In this document: piece after piece, positions 20,716 through 32,625 of the stretch
How positions within the stretch are numbered: position 1 is the first letter of the stretch
Layout of the letters: the number at the start of each line of letters is the position of its first letter
DNA from: Cenococcum geophilum 1.58
Taxonomy: Eukaryota > Ascomycota > Dothideomycetes > Gloniales > Gloniaceae
DNA length: 64,000 bases
Direction: 5' to 3'
Assembly: GCA_001692895.1 (NCBI GenBank)
Contig: KV748205.1
Location: 124,001 to 188,000, forward strand
Notes under the pieces: model-generated
What the model saw: only the letters and a program-made list of their open reading frames with translations
Databases searched by the model: none
What the model was told of the DNA's origin: nothing
Position numbers and translations under genes: made by a program

Positions 20716-23200
20716 ACTCTGGCTATATTTAGGGCTAGCCCAGATAAGGCACCTGGAAGAGACGGCCTACTAGCACGGGTGTGGAGAGAGCTATGGCCAG
20801 TCTTAAATAACGAAATAACTACTCTCTTTACCAAATCACTTGAAATAGGAAAGGTGCTATAGGAATAGAAAGTAGCTAAGATCATTCCGCTGCAGAAGCC
20901 GAAGAAGAAGGACTACACAATAGCAAACAACTACCGGCCAATATCCCTTCTTCCAACGCTAGGGAAGGCGCTAGAGTCGCTAGTAGCGGAGAGGATCGTA
21001 TACTTGGTGGAAGAACATAGCCTACTACCTAAGACATATTTTAGGGCTAGGAAGCAGCGATTAACAACGCACGCGCTGTTATATCTATGTGAGGATGTGT
21101 TTAGAGTATAGAGAGGCAAGAAGACGCTATCTCTAGTATCATTTGATGTCAAAGGCGTATACAACAACGTGGCTACGGAGCCGGAAATTAGGAGACTACG
21201 GTAGCGACAGATCCCAGAGACAATTATACGATAGGTATAGGACTTTTACACGAACCGTCAAGCCTATATACTAGTAAACAGATTCATATTAGAGGTGCAG
21301 GAACTCCCGCAAGCCGGCCTCCTACAGGGATTAGCACTTGCTTCAATCCTCTTTCTATTCTTCAACGCAGACCTCGTGCGGAGCGCGCCCAGGAACGGCA
21401 GCTCTATGGCCTTTGTCGACGACTACTCGGCATAGATTATTGGCCTATCAGCAGAAGACAACACGTAGAGCATCTAAGACGAAACCATACCAATGCTTAA
21501 GAAGTGGGAGCGGACTAGCGGCGCCAAGTTTGAAGCAGAGAAGACATCCTATATCTATCTTACCAGGCATAAAGAAGCAGGCAGAGATGCTACTACGCCG
21601 CTCTATTTTAAAGGGAAGGAAATTACACCTACAGACAAGGTTAAGATTCTTGGGGTAATACTTAACAAAGAGCTGCGGTTTAAGATATACTTAGCGGATA
21701 AGGCAGGCAAGGCTACAAAGGTAGCACTAGCTCTGCGCAGATTAAAAGGACTCTAGTCTAAGACTGTTAAGCAACTAGCTAAGAGCTTAGTGCTGCCGGT
21801 AGCGGACTCTACGTCGCCAATATAGTACCCGATAGCGACGTAAGAGATGATATAACTCCTCTAGTAGGCGCAGAGGATTACAGCGCAAGCGGTTATTAGG
21901 GGATTCCGCACCGTCACGCTATCAATTGCAGAGATAGAAGCTGGCCTACTCCCGCTCGAGCAAAGGCTACGCAACTAGGCTATTGCGTTCTGGGTGTCGA
22001 TCCATAAGCTAGGGCAATCACACCCCTACTAGATAATTTGTCGATTAAGGCTCTGCAGACGACACCGGTTGCCGCTTTAGAGGATAGCGGAAATATATAA
22101 GGATGTACAGGTAAATAGGATGCTAGAGGTCAAACTATACGCCTGTTTGCCGTAGGTGGCTAGGCCTAATATAGTAATATATAAGGATAAAGAATAGGCT
22201 CTAGCTATTATTAAAGACTATAAGCTAGGGCAGGTAGACATTTATATTAACGCATTAGTGCGTAACAGAAGGGCAGGAGTTGGCGTATATGCTATACCAT
22301 TAAAAGTATCTATTTTAAAGATAGTGGCAAGCTCTGCTTAAGCTAACGCTTACTTTATAGAGCTTTTAGCGATTAGCGAAGCAGCTAACTAGCTATAGAA
22401 CCCTATGTATATAGCCACTAACTAAGTAGGTTCTCTAATACCTGCCTCTAGTATATAGATTTTCTAACTTATAATTAGCGCTATTATTAGTATAGAGCTA
22501 GAGGGCTAGTGCCTATTAGGAAGTAGTAGCAGAGATTATAAAGAAGCTTTATATAAATAATATTACGCTATATTAGATTCTAGGCTATATAGGACTTATA
22601 GGAAATGAAAAAACTAATAAGCTTATTAAAGTAGCGATATAACTAAAGAGCAAAGAGCTACCGTAGAGAGACGGCCGTTTATAGTATTTTGTAAAGCAAG
22701 CCTTAAAAAGAGCTAGGATAATAGTAGGACCGCTTCTATTAGAAAGAGTAGATACTAGTAAGTTTACGAGGAAGATTAATATAGTACTCTACTTTAGTAA
22801 GGCTGTGGGAATATACTAATAGTTAATTAGCTTAGAAGCTGCTATCCTTATATAACTATAAACTGGCAAGTTATTTCTAAAAGAATATCTCTATAAGATT
22901 AATACATTAAAGATAGCGGTATATAACTACGGGCTTATAGAATTAATATAGCACTTCCTCTTCTTCTACGGGAGGTAGATATAGTAGAGAATTAAACTTA
23001 GAAAGTAATACGGAGACTAATTTAGAGATCTATTATATACATTAGGAGGCTACTTAAGTAGATAAAAAGGAGGTAGGAATATTAACAGCCCAATTAAACG
23101 GTGGAAGCTAAATATTAGCGTAGTTAGGGCTACAATTTAATTTATAAAGGAAACCGGACGTTTATACCTAAGTAAGTTAAAAGTAGTAAGTATAGAAGCA
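20716..23200 (+). mobile_element. LINE-1: 5'-truncated Tad1-like LINE
   Basis: ORF2-type remnant. The endonuclease and ORF1 are missing. RT blocks run in order: DKAPGRDGL near 20740, YRPISLLPTLGKALESL near 20933, FDVKGVYNNV near 21145, an A-G-L-x-Q-G block near 21320, and the catalytic FVDDY at 21412-21426. RNase H follows at about 22180-22640, with a GNEKTNKL block near 22600. A terminal Cys/His motif (Y-x-YG-x-IELIQHFLF) lies near 22923-22970. The order RT, RNase H, Cys/His is that of Tad1-clade LINEs. The 5' portion to about 22150 has few stops, while the 3' portion is saturated with RIP-type stops. At least one frame change occurs near 22440-22520. Inactive. Confidence 0.88.
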
Positions 23201-24130
23201 GACCTTAATAAGCAAAGACTTCTACGGATTCCCTTTCCTATCTCCTAACTAAATACACTATAAGCCCCCTCTATACATGCCTTTACTAGTACGTTGCCAA
23301 TTAAGAAGTGTATAATGCTAGAACTGCCTTATAGATATAAGGTATTAAAACTACTTACTTAGGCTCTCATCTTAACTCTAATTCTCTTTAAATAGTAATA
23401 TATTACTTTTATCTATTTCCTTTATTAAATATAGCGTTAGATAATAGATAAGCAGTTTTTATAGTTAGTTTCTAAACTAGGGTAGGTATAAAGGTAGGAT
23501 ATATTTAGCTAGTGTATAGTAACAGCCTATACCCTAGGGGTATATAGCTATAATAGAACCTATATATATATATATAAAGCGTTATTTATAAAAGCTTACT
23601 ATTAGCGCTATTAAATATATATATTTAGATCTAACGCTTTACCGGATGTGTAAGGTAGGGGGCCTAAGTCCTTACGTAGAAAGTTTATAATAGCTATACT
23701 TAAGGGGAAGCCGGTTTTACTAGCGACTATAGTATCTATTAAATGGTTCTACTTATCTATAGCTTTATCTAAACCTCTAGAGTAGCTAGGAATAGCTTAA
23801 TAAGCTATAAGTATAGTTAGCTAAAGAAACCACAGATACTTATATAAATTGCCTAATTATACAAACTGCTTAATTATATGATTAAGAATGTTGTACAATC
23901 TACCTATTTATATAAATGATTTAATTATATAAATGCTTTAATTATATAAAATGGCTTTAATTGCATAAATGGCTTTAATTTATTAGTTCCTAGTATTATA
24001 AACAAGTATTAGGCTTATATTATACTAAAAATTTAGGCTATCTTGCTAAGGCGAGATAAGTTAGCGATTACTAAGTAATGTTTATATTTAAGTAAGATTA
24101 ATTGCATTAAGATCTAGGTAAGCAATATTA
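23201..24130. other. LINE 3' region and unassigned AT-rich DNA
   Basis: No gene seen. The first part probably includes the LINE 3' UTR. AT dinucleotide runs lie near 23560-23575, and a short minisatellite sits at 23911-23982. No poly(A) tail or target duplication for the LINE could be fixed. Confidence 0.35.
23911..23982 (+). repeat. Short minisatellite, about 17-19-bp unit
   Basis: About four units built on AAATGGCTTTAATTATAT, degenerate between units. Confidence 0.7.
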
Positions 24131-24598
24131 ATATACTGCTACTACTGCCGTAGCTACTGCCGCAGTAGCTACTACTGCTACTGCCGCTACAACTACCGTT
24201 ATTGTTTTTTTACTACTGCCGCTGCCACTACTACTACCGCCACTACTATTACCATTACCACTATTACTATATCCTCCCCCCCGCCCTCCTTTTACTATAG
24301 GACCTCCGTTCTAGTAGATAGTGGTACTTATAAGTATTAGGATTATAATAGGACCGTAAAACTGCCGTAAAAGTTAACTAATACGTAAAATAGCTGCCGC
24401 TGCTACTACTACTTTACTTACCCTCTCTACCTCTACTACTACTACTACTACTACTACCCAGCTGCCGTCTCTCTGGCTACCTCTAGCTATAAGGCTTCTC
24501 CCCCCTATAGGACTTCTATCCCGGTAGATAGCCGTACTAGTAAGTATTAGAATTATAATAGGACTGTAAAACTACTATAAAGTTTACTAATATATAAA
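24130..24598 (+). repeat. Triplet-rich DNA with a tandem duplication
   Basis: Runs of CTA, CTG and GCC triplets fill about 24130-24260 and 24385-24460. A stretch of about 110 bp at 24293-24402 recurs at 24499-24608, about 205 bp on. Both copies end AAAATAGCTGCCGCTGCT, the probable leader and start of the following pseudogene. The duplication thus gave that gene two candidate leaders and starts. Confidence 0.65.
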
Positions 24599-25442
24599 AT
24601 AGCTGCCGCTGCTGCCGCCGGCTCCCTCTCCCTCTTTACCACTACTACTAACACTAGTAACTCCGCCGCGGCCGCCCCCTCCGCTAGCTTCTCCTTCGCT
24701 AGCGCCGCTGTTGGGCCTATAGCTGGCTTTATAGCTATTAACCTCCGCCTCCTATAGCCCGTCTTCCCTACCGACCTAGCCGCTGAGGCTAAGGGCGCTG
24801 CTGCCAACACTATTGCCCTACGGGTGCTACGTTCTCTACCGCGCGTTTACGGCCTATTAATGCGCTAGGTTTTTAGGCGTGGAATAGTTCCTAGTTATTA
24901 CTAGGAGCTACGCCTTACGCGTAGGGCCTAGAATATAGAGGCAGTCGTAGTGTAAAGCAGAGGCGTAGTGGCCTTTAGCGAGTGTGCGTCTTATATTTAG
25001 GGCGGCGGCTTATTTATAGAGTGTATAACTATTACTAGTTAGTTTATAGGTAGTTATGCCAACTACTACTATAGTAGTAAAGGAGCGCGGTGCTCCTTTA
25101 GAGTCCGTAAGTTAATTAGCTCCTTAGAGAATAGGAGTGCAGCTAATAGGAGCAATAGTAGCTACTACCACCGCTACTACCTCTAGCTTTAGCCTTACCC
25201 CCTAGGGCCGCAGTCTCCGGAGCGCCGTCGCCGCTGCCGCCGCCGCTACTGCTAGTAGTGGTCCCGTGGCTGGTCCGTCTGCTAGCCTGGCCGCTGCCCC
25301 TACTACCGCCCCCACTATTAGCCCTACTGCTACCGCCTACTGCCGCCGCCGCGACCGGCTCCGGGAGATTGCGCGGCTGCACCGCCGCTTAGTAGCTTTA
25401 TATAAAGAAGAGGTAAGGGAGAAGAGTAATAATAAGGAGTAG
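24599..25442 (+). pseudogene. Degenerate host-like gene with Cys-rich core and basic C-terminus
   Basis: It reads from a probable former ATG (now ATA at 24599, in the context AAA-ATA-GCTGCC). Then come an Ala/Ser-rich N-terminus, an RVLRSLPRVYGLLMR block near 24830, and a cysteine-containing core at about 24960-25110 ending KGARCSFR. A Ser/Ala/Pro-rich linker leads to a basic C-terminal helix, REIARLHRRLVALYKEE, with a stop at 25440-25442. The core and the C-terminus lie in different frames, so there is one frameshift or a missed intron near 25190. Several TAG/TAA codons are RIP-type. The layout resembles uncharacterised fungal proteins with a 'GACANC...RCSFR' core that occur in many copies. 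It sits just outside the apparent 3' end of Helitron-1, so it is either flanking host DNA or a gene moved with a Helitron. Function unknown. Confidence 0.5.
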
Positions 25443-25689
25443 GGAGTGTTTATAGGCGCTATGGGGCAGTTACGAACCCTTTAGGGTAGTTACGGACCGT
25501 TTTTGTTTTTATTCTCTTTTTATTCTTTTATTTTTATTTTTCTATATTATAGATCTAGACTTTTAGGCCGTAAAGGCCAGTTATAAAATACCCCTATTCT
25601 CTTCTTATTAAATAAGTTAAGAGTAAAGTAATACTTCTAGATAAATAATGTTTTTAGTTATAACGGCCTTATTTAGCGGCAGTAACAGT

Positions 25690-27560
25690 GATAGATTAGC
25701 CATATTAGTAACCCGCGACAGTGCTATATATAGCTAACCGTAGGTAAACGGGGGTATGCGTAAATTTACACCAATATAGTTAAAGGACTAGCCCTACGAC
25801 TTATTAATAGTTATAGTAAAGTATAAGTAGAGCGGTAACTGCTTTCTGCTTATAATATAGGGCAGTTTACCTTTTATAGAGGTTAGCTTAATATAGGGAA
25901 TAATGCGTAGCTAACTATTAAAGCTGCCGCTAAGGATACGGGCTTTAATACAGCGGCGGCCTATATAAGTTATAACTATGCAGGTGCTATTATAGAGGCC
26001 TTGCTTTAAATATAGGTTCTATAACAGTATTATAGGGGCACTGATCTTTAGATGGAGCCTTAACGGCGGTAAACTGGCAGAATTAAAGGTTTGTAAAAGT
26101 TCCGCTAACGGTAGCTCTTATTAGCCGTCGATGTTAGTATCGGCGCTATTAGCTTCTACTCTATTAACTAAATAGAAGTCCGTAACTATGCTAGTAAGGT
26201 AATTAAGAATATTATCGTTTATCTTAGCAACGGTATCGTTACGGATGGTTAAGATGGCGTAGTTACGAAAGGTATACTAGTTAAGATAAGCGTGGGCAAA
26301 AAGGGCGAGTGGGTAGATATATCTGTAAAAGGGTTCTGTTAACCAATACTGGTTAATTTTAGCGGGTATTGTAATAGAGCCGATCTAGTTAACGTTATTA
26401 GTAAGGCTACAGACCCATTTAATAAAGTGATTGTTTTGGCCACTAGTATAGACGCGTATATTAAGCCGCAGAGATAGTAAGCGGAGCGACGGCTAGAGAA
26501 AGGACCGCTGTAAGCACGTATTAATAATATCAGCCCTACTGCCTCGCTGCACTATAGGCAGTATCTATATAAAGTTACTACTAAAGATAGTAGGTACGCC
26601 GCTAAATAGAGAGTAGTTGTTAGAGCGGATGTCAGTAAGTATACGGTGCACAGCCTTAAAGTAGTACTTATACTGTATTGGGACCTCGTCCCAAATAATA
26701 AGCGTAGTATTCCGTAATAGGTCCGCCAGCTACGAGTTCTTTAGTATATTGTAGCCGCTAGCCTTATATAAGTCCAGCGGGATACGGAAACGGGAGTGCG
26801 TAGTGTGGCCGCTGGGTAGTAGGAGGGCCGTAATGCTGGAGAATGCAATATAGAGTATAACCTTAGACTGTAAGCGGTAGTAATAATATAGGCAGTAGTA
26901 AAGAAAGGTTTTACTAGTGCCGGTAGGGCCCTATAAAAATAAGTGGGCGTTTTACGGGTTAGCCTTAATAGCCGCAACAATTATATTAAAGTAGGACCGC
27001 TAATTAGGGTTTAGCTAGGTATATATCTTATCCTATAAGCGGAGCTCCTTAGTGGGCTTATAGCGGAGCTTAGTAGTAAGAAGGGGGTTGCCTTTAGTAT
27101 GGGCCTAGGCGTATTAGAAAACCGGCAGGCCGTAGTCCATAAGAGTGCGACTATAGTCTATAAGTAAGCCGCTAACTAGAAACAGGCTATAGTTAAAATG
27201 TAAATCGGGGCCGTTAGTAATAGGTAGGTCGTTACGCTAGGCGAGTATATAAAATAGGTCGTTGCAGATACTGGCGGCGAAGCGGTTTTATAGGGCGGGC
27301 GGGTTCGCTACGGAGCTATAGACCAACGTCGTTACGAAAAGAGAGCGTAGCTGCGATCCGCTGGCAAATACGGAAGCCTTAGTTAGGTAGTTAATCTACT
27401 TATAGTCGTTTTTAAGTAGTTTAAGGGCAACGTAGGCAGTCTAGAAGGTTAGGTATAGGGTACTAGCAACCGTATAGAGGTGCTTAAAGGAGGTAGGGCT
27501 ACGTACGGCTGTTAGGAGTAGCCGTAAGTAAAACCGCTTGCTAGTAGTAGGGCTACAGTA
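25690..27560 (-). pseudogene. Helitron-1 helicase domain (Pif1-like), degenerate
   Basis: Superfamily 1 helicase blocks on the minus strand. A P-loop region reads GPTGTSKTFLYY near 26905-26945, with Ser replacing the usual Gly by a RIP-type change. Then come GHTTHSRFRIPLDLYKASGY near 26755-26815, LIIWDEVPIQYKYYFKAV near 26650-26710, and the C-terminal block TINKSQGQSFNYIGV near 25775-25830 (the two Gln now stop codons), then LYIALSRVTNM near 25700. The order and spacing fit Helitron helicases that unwind donor DNA in rolling-circle transposition. Many stops. Confidence 0.85.
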
Positions 27561-27677
27561 GTATATATGGCCGATAGCGCTAGTGTCTCCGCGACGGCGG
27601 CGGTGGCGCTACTCGCGCTTCTTTTTATCGAAGCAATATTTAGATGGGAAGTCCTAATATAAAAGATGACGGCTGTT

Positions 27678-28564
27678 TAGTGTGGTTAATAGCGAGCGGT
27701 TAGTAAGCGGTCTACTTTTTTGCTGGCCCGCTGCTAAAAATATAGTCCTAGCGCTAACTCGCTACCATTTTAAGGGCCTAACGCTAGCGCGCTAACAGCG
27801 CGCTTTCCTAAATAGGAAAATTAGATAGATTCTTTAGTATAGTATAAAAAAATTAATAAAGTCTCTATATATATACGATTTAATATTACCTAATTAAAAA
27901 GCTATTCTTATAGCCCTAGTATCTAGTTTAAATATAGTGAATCTTATAAGCATATTGGCCGAATTAAGGCAGGTGGTAAGGTAGGGAGGTAGGGAAGCAG
28001 GTTTTGCATTTAGTAGAAGTTAGATTTGCTTAAATATAAAGCTCTTAAAGAAGCTTAAGGTAGTTAATCTAGTAAGCTTAGCCACGCGTAAGAGCGTATA
28101 GAAAAGAGTTATTTAATATATAAAGTATATAGAGGATAAAAAAGGTATAGTAGAAGAAGCTCTAGCACCTAGCTAGCGTATATAGAGGAAGGATCGTTAT
28201 ATAAAAAGAATATTGGAAAAATAGTAGCGGAGTTAACTTTTAGTAAAATGCTTAATAGGTAAGAAGATAACGCGTTTACGGTAATCTTTAGGGAAACATA
28301 TCTTACTAATTATGTATATTTCCGTGTTTTTTATTACTTAGCAGACTGCTAGCCTCCTAAGTATTAGCTGAATTGAGTTAAATGTTAATAAAAGCTTAAA
28401 ATATTAAGATCCTATTACCACTTAGTTAGCGCGCTAGCGCGCTAAGCCTTATATATCGACGCTGGCTCGCTACTTATTAATATAAAAAGGTCGCTTGCTC
28501 GCTGCTTATATATACAGCGTCTTAGCAGCAAGCAGTTTAGCGACGCTGCCTATTAACCACACTG
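27678..28564. mobile_element. 887-bp non-autonomous hAT element inside Helitron-1
   Basis: The ends are inverted: TAGTGTGGTTAATAG on the left, and CAGTGTGGTTAATAG read inward from the right. A perfect 8-bp duplication CGGCTGTT flanks it (27670-27677 and 28565-28572). Subterminal DNA is rich in GCGCGCTAG motifs, including a perfect 20-bp palindrome at 28426-28445. No transposase domain is recognisable inside, though the plus strand at 27900-28330 may hold remains of a coding sequence. Confidence 0.88.
28426..28445. repeat. Perfect 20-bp palindrome near the hAT-element end
   Basis: TTAGCGCGCTAGCGCGCTAA equals its own reverse complement. Similar GCTAGCGCGCTAAC motifs lie near the other end at 27783-27797. 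Subterminal motif clusters are typical transposase-binding regions in hAT elements; that role here is inferred. Confidence 0.8.
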
Positions 28565-28572
28565 CGGCTGTT

Positions 28573-29840
28573 ATTATAGCTCGCGTTATACATAAAGAAG
28601 GCTATTAGCGTTAAATGGGCAGCGTTAAGCTTATTTTATAACTCTTATATAGTTTAATCTGGATTAAAGTAGATAGACTGCTAGCCCGGTAGGTATACGG
28701 CTAGCTAAACTATAGGTAGGAACTCCTTATATATAGGGAACTTAAATAGCCGCTAAATAGCCTTAGATAGCCTAATATAGCGGCCTTATAGATACTAGTC
28801 GATTTTATCCTTACTATTAGACCTAACTTAGGTAGTAGCACGATCGCTGCCCTTATAGATATATTTATAGATATACTTTACGGCCTATATAGACCTACAG
28901 ACCTTAATATTAATGTAGGCGTGGTACTTATAGGACAGATATAGGTTATAGGGAATAATATAGCGGTTGTTAAGGTTAACAGTCTTACTATTACGGCCTC
29001 GCACTAGAATAGAGCGGAGGTTATTATAGCGGTGGTACTTAGGGTAGCCGTTCTTATAGATAACTATAACTGGGCTAAACTACTTAGGGAAGCGCTTTAA
29101 GCACTCTGGGGAGTGGCTAGCGGCCTTAGTAACTATATATAGAGCCTACGGGTTATACGGGCCGCATAGGCCGTAGACTATTATCCTCTTTATAATGTCT
29201 GTAAGGACACTATTAGAAATATTCTTAGGGCGCGGCAGCTTGGCGCATATATAGCGGTTAATTACGGCTAGGTTTATAAACTGGTTACGGTTATATAGGT
29301 AGAGAAAGAGTAGTAAGTATAGGTGCGGTAGGCTACGCTTTTAATACTTAACGGTTTAAATAGAGCCGCGATAGCGACTAAAGATATATTTCTTCTTAAG
29401 GCCGTGTAAAAAGTGTTTAAGCTTTATATAAAAGACCCACGCGACTAAATTAGGGCGGTTAACGGCCTACTAGTAGGGCAGTAGCTTGTAGGTAATTTTA
29501 TCCCACTTTAGGTTAGCTATAAAGGTAATAAAAAGGCTTGGGCGGCTATACTGGCGTATAATTATTATAGAATCTTAAAAGCACTGCGCTATAAAACGGG
29601 CGCTGCTAAGATAACCAGATAGTAGGATTATACGGCAGCCTATAAAGGCTAGGTTAACGTTAGTGCGCGCAAGGGTATTGGCTATACTATTATAGAGCTC
29701 TACGCGGAGATTTACCTAGTAGGTATAAAGCTAATCTAGCTAAAGCTGGTTGTAAATAGCCTAGGCGTTAATTATATATTACTAAAATAGGTGGTAGTAC
29801 GTAAACGGGACTAGCTTATAGCCGTTACGGATATATAGGC
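28573..29840 (-). pseudogene. Helitron-1 Rep domain (HUH endonuclease part), degenerate
   Basis: The minus strand carries the Rep region: KHFLHGLKKKYIF, then the HUH block KRSLPHLYLLLFLY near 29300-29335. Here the second His of H-hydrophobic-H reads Tyr at 29317-29319, a RIP-type change. Next come FINLAVINRYICAKLPRP near 29230 and the catalytic-Tyr region VKYIYKYIYKGSDRAT near 28850-28900. The C-terminal part continues to the hAT insertion at 28572. The domain nicks and joins DNA ends in rolling-circle transposition. It is dead by the His change and by stops. Confidence 0.85.
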
Positions 29841-29868
29841 AGACTTGCTAATAAGTAAGCAAAACCCT

Positions 29869-30063
29869 TATTAGAATTACAAGGTTATAAGGTTATAGCG
29901 GAGCAGTTTTAAGGGTTTAATTGATAATAGAGATGACGTAGACGATAAATATTAATTGATTTGTAATGTAGTAAATACAGTTAATATCTATATAGATTGT
30001 ATGCAGACTTTAACCTTATAATATATCGAGAGCTTAGTTAGCATTCCTCGCTTAATTCTAACA
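29869..30063 (-). repeat. Copia-A left LTR (3' LTR in element sense)
   Basis: 195 bp, paired with 46027-46221. Preceded by the ACCCT duplication copy. Confidence 0.92.
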
Positions 30064-31924
30064 CTCCCCTATACTGACGACACTTTCCTTATTTAGTCCT
30101 AAATAGGCAATTATAAAGCTATTCCTAAATACCTTATAAGTGCCATTTGGCCTACGTATAGAGGGAAAACCTAGTAGGCGAAAAACCTCTATTACTTACT
30201 CTATTAGTTACTCCGTTAGTTACCGATTCCTAGCATTATATAGTGCTTTGTAAATTAGTTAATTAGTAGCTGTTTTATAAGTATATCTCCCGGTTAGTCT
30301 TTACCTAGTATATATACTATTTTAAGTTAACCTTACTAAACCATATTATTTTGTATAAAGAGGTATTGAATTTCAATATGCTTGGCTTTCTAGTGGTGTT
30401 TTATGTTGTATAAAAGATTAACTGTACCCTTATTGTTATAGTAGAGCGTAAAAATAAAGAGCTTATTATTATTGTCTCTCTCCCCTAGATCTCTCGTTAG
30501 CTTCTTAAGCTATATTACTAACCTTACTCCTTTTAATGCTGTTATAATCTTTGCTTTTATTAAGCTTAATACCGTTAACTTCTACCTTTAAGCCGTCTAG
30601 ATTACCGCTCCCCTATAGTGTATAACCGCTATGCCTTAGAATAATATCTAGTCGTATTATATTCCCCACGTAGCGTCGGTAAAGATATTATAGCTAGTAG
30701 GTAATGTAAGCTTGTATAAGGGAAGGTAAATCTTTTAATATAAGTACGTAATTCCAGTTTTAAGAGTGCCGTTTAAATATTGTAGTAGCTGCTTACTTAA
30801 GCGGTAATATAATTCTCCTAGTGCTGCTATAAACTTAGCTAACTAATTAACAGCATAGCTGGTATTAGGATGTATATAGTTTAAGAGGTAGATTATAGAG
30901 CTAATAATCTGTTAGTATACTGTTGCATCGTTATACTTAAGAGGACTTTTAATATTAGGTTTTAGAATAGTGCTAGCTGGTATTAGTAGCTTAACCGGAT
31001 TACAGTTGTCTATTTTTAGCCGTTTAAGCAGCTTCTTAGTATACATCGTCTAATATAGCTTAAGGGTTCGGTTTGTACAGTCTTAATTAATTTAGAAGCC
31101 TATAAATACTTTTATAAGGCCTAGGTCTTTACATCTCCATTCTTTTAAAAATTTTGTCTTCGTAATATTAAGGTGTCGGCGCTTTCCTATACTCTTAAAG
31201 AATCTCTTAACTATCCAAAACTATTCTTGTTAAACGGATAACTAGGTATAAGAACTCTATTTATTAAAGAGGGCTTTTAGAGCCTCTATATATATACTAG
31301 ATAGGTAATAAATAGGTTATAAATAGAATGACAACTACGTTATTATTCTGTAATGGAAATAGGTATTTAGATATTTAATAAGACATTTAATAAGACATAT
31401 AAGGTAAGTAGCGGGGTAGTGAGACATAGGGTTCTAGTCTTGAAGATAGTAGTAAGATAGTAGTAAGGAACTCTGATCCAGTTTGACAATTCTCTTAGTG
31501 CCTACTTTAGGCCATAAAGTGACTTATTTAGCTTTAAGTAGGCGTCTTTTACCCCCTTAAGCTTAGGTTTAAAGTCTCTTAATAGGTTAGAAATCTGCAT
31601 ATAAATCTATTCTTGTAACGGCGGGTTTAAGAATACAGTTTTGACGTCAATATGGTTGAGTTTAAGGTCTTTAGCTGCTACCTTTGCCATTAAGAACCTA
31701 AAGGTATTGTATTGTACAGTATAACAGACGTAAATGTCTCGAAATAGTTAATATTGGGGGTTTGCTTGTCTCCCTAAATATACAGTCTTACCTTCTTACA
31801 AATTACTTCTCCCTTAGCGTTATACTTATGCTTTAGAACTAGCTTACTTAGAAGTAACAACCTTCCTTCTAGTACTCTCCTCCTTATAATAGTATAGGTG
31901 TGTATTCTCTTTAGAGAGAAATTC

Positions 31925-32625
31925 TTATACGGGCGTCCCACCCTTAGCATTACCTTGTAGATTTAAGCGTCCCACTTAATCTTAACCTGGGCTTTCTACT
32001 TAATTACCCTTTGGCCTACTTATAGTTCTTATAACTAGAGTCTCTATTAGCACATATACGGGCGTTCTACTCTATTAATTTAAGCGTCCCACTTAATCTT
32101 AATCTAAGCGTCCCATTTAATTAGTATCTGGCTTACTTATAGTTCTTGCAACTAAAGTCTCTATTGGCGCGTATATAGGCGTCCCACCCTATTAATTTAA
32201 GCGTCCTACTTAATTTTAATCTAAGTGCCCTACTTAATTAGTATCTGGCCTATTTATAGTTCTCATAACTAGAGTCTCTATTGGCGCGTATATAGGCGTC
32301 CTACCCTGTTAATTTAAGCGTCCTACTTGATCTTAATCTAAGTATTCTACTTAATTAGTATCTGGCCTACTTATAGTTCTTATAACTAGAGTCTCTGTCG
32401 GCGCGTATATAGGCGTCCCACCCTATTAATTTAAGCGTCCTACTTAATCTTAATCTAAGCATCCTACTTAATTAGTATTTAGCCTACTTGTAGTTCTTGT
32501 AACTAGAGTCTCTGTTAGCGTATATATAGGCGTCCTACCCTATTAATTTAAGCGTCCCACTTAATCTTAATCTAAGCGCCCCACTTAATTAGTATCTAGC
32601 CTACTTGTAGTTTAACTGCGTAGCA
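31925..32625 (-). repeat. Tandem array, about six units of 117 bp, inside Copia-A
   Basis: The landmark TCTCT(A/G)TT..GCG recurs at 32041, 32157, 32275, 32392 and 32509, that is, every 116-118 bp. The modal 117 bp equals 39 codons, so copies can be added without changing the frame. It lies between the integrase and RT regions, normally a variable linker in Copia polyproteins. Units differ mainly by transitions. Confidence 0.85.

Noticed and set aside
24553-25382. Minus-strand ORFs rich in Ala, Gly and Ser
   Set aside because: They are antisense readings of triplet-rich DNA; the plus strand carries the conserved-looking cysteine core and basic helix.
26741-26980. Minus-strand ORF in Helitron-1
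   Set aside because: It is an out-of-frame reading of the helicase P-loop region; the neighbouring frame carries the helicase motifs.
31925-32625. CRISPR-like array
   Set aside because: The units are contiguous 117-bp copies without unique spacers, inside a eukaryotic retroelement.
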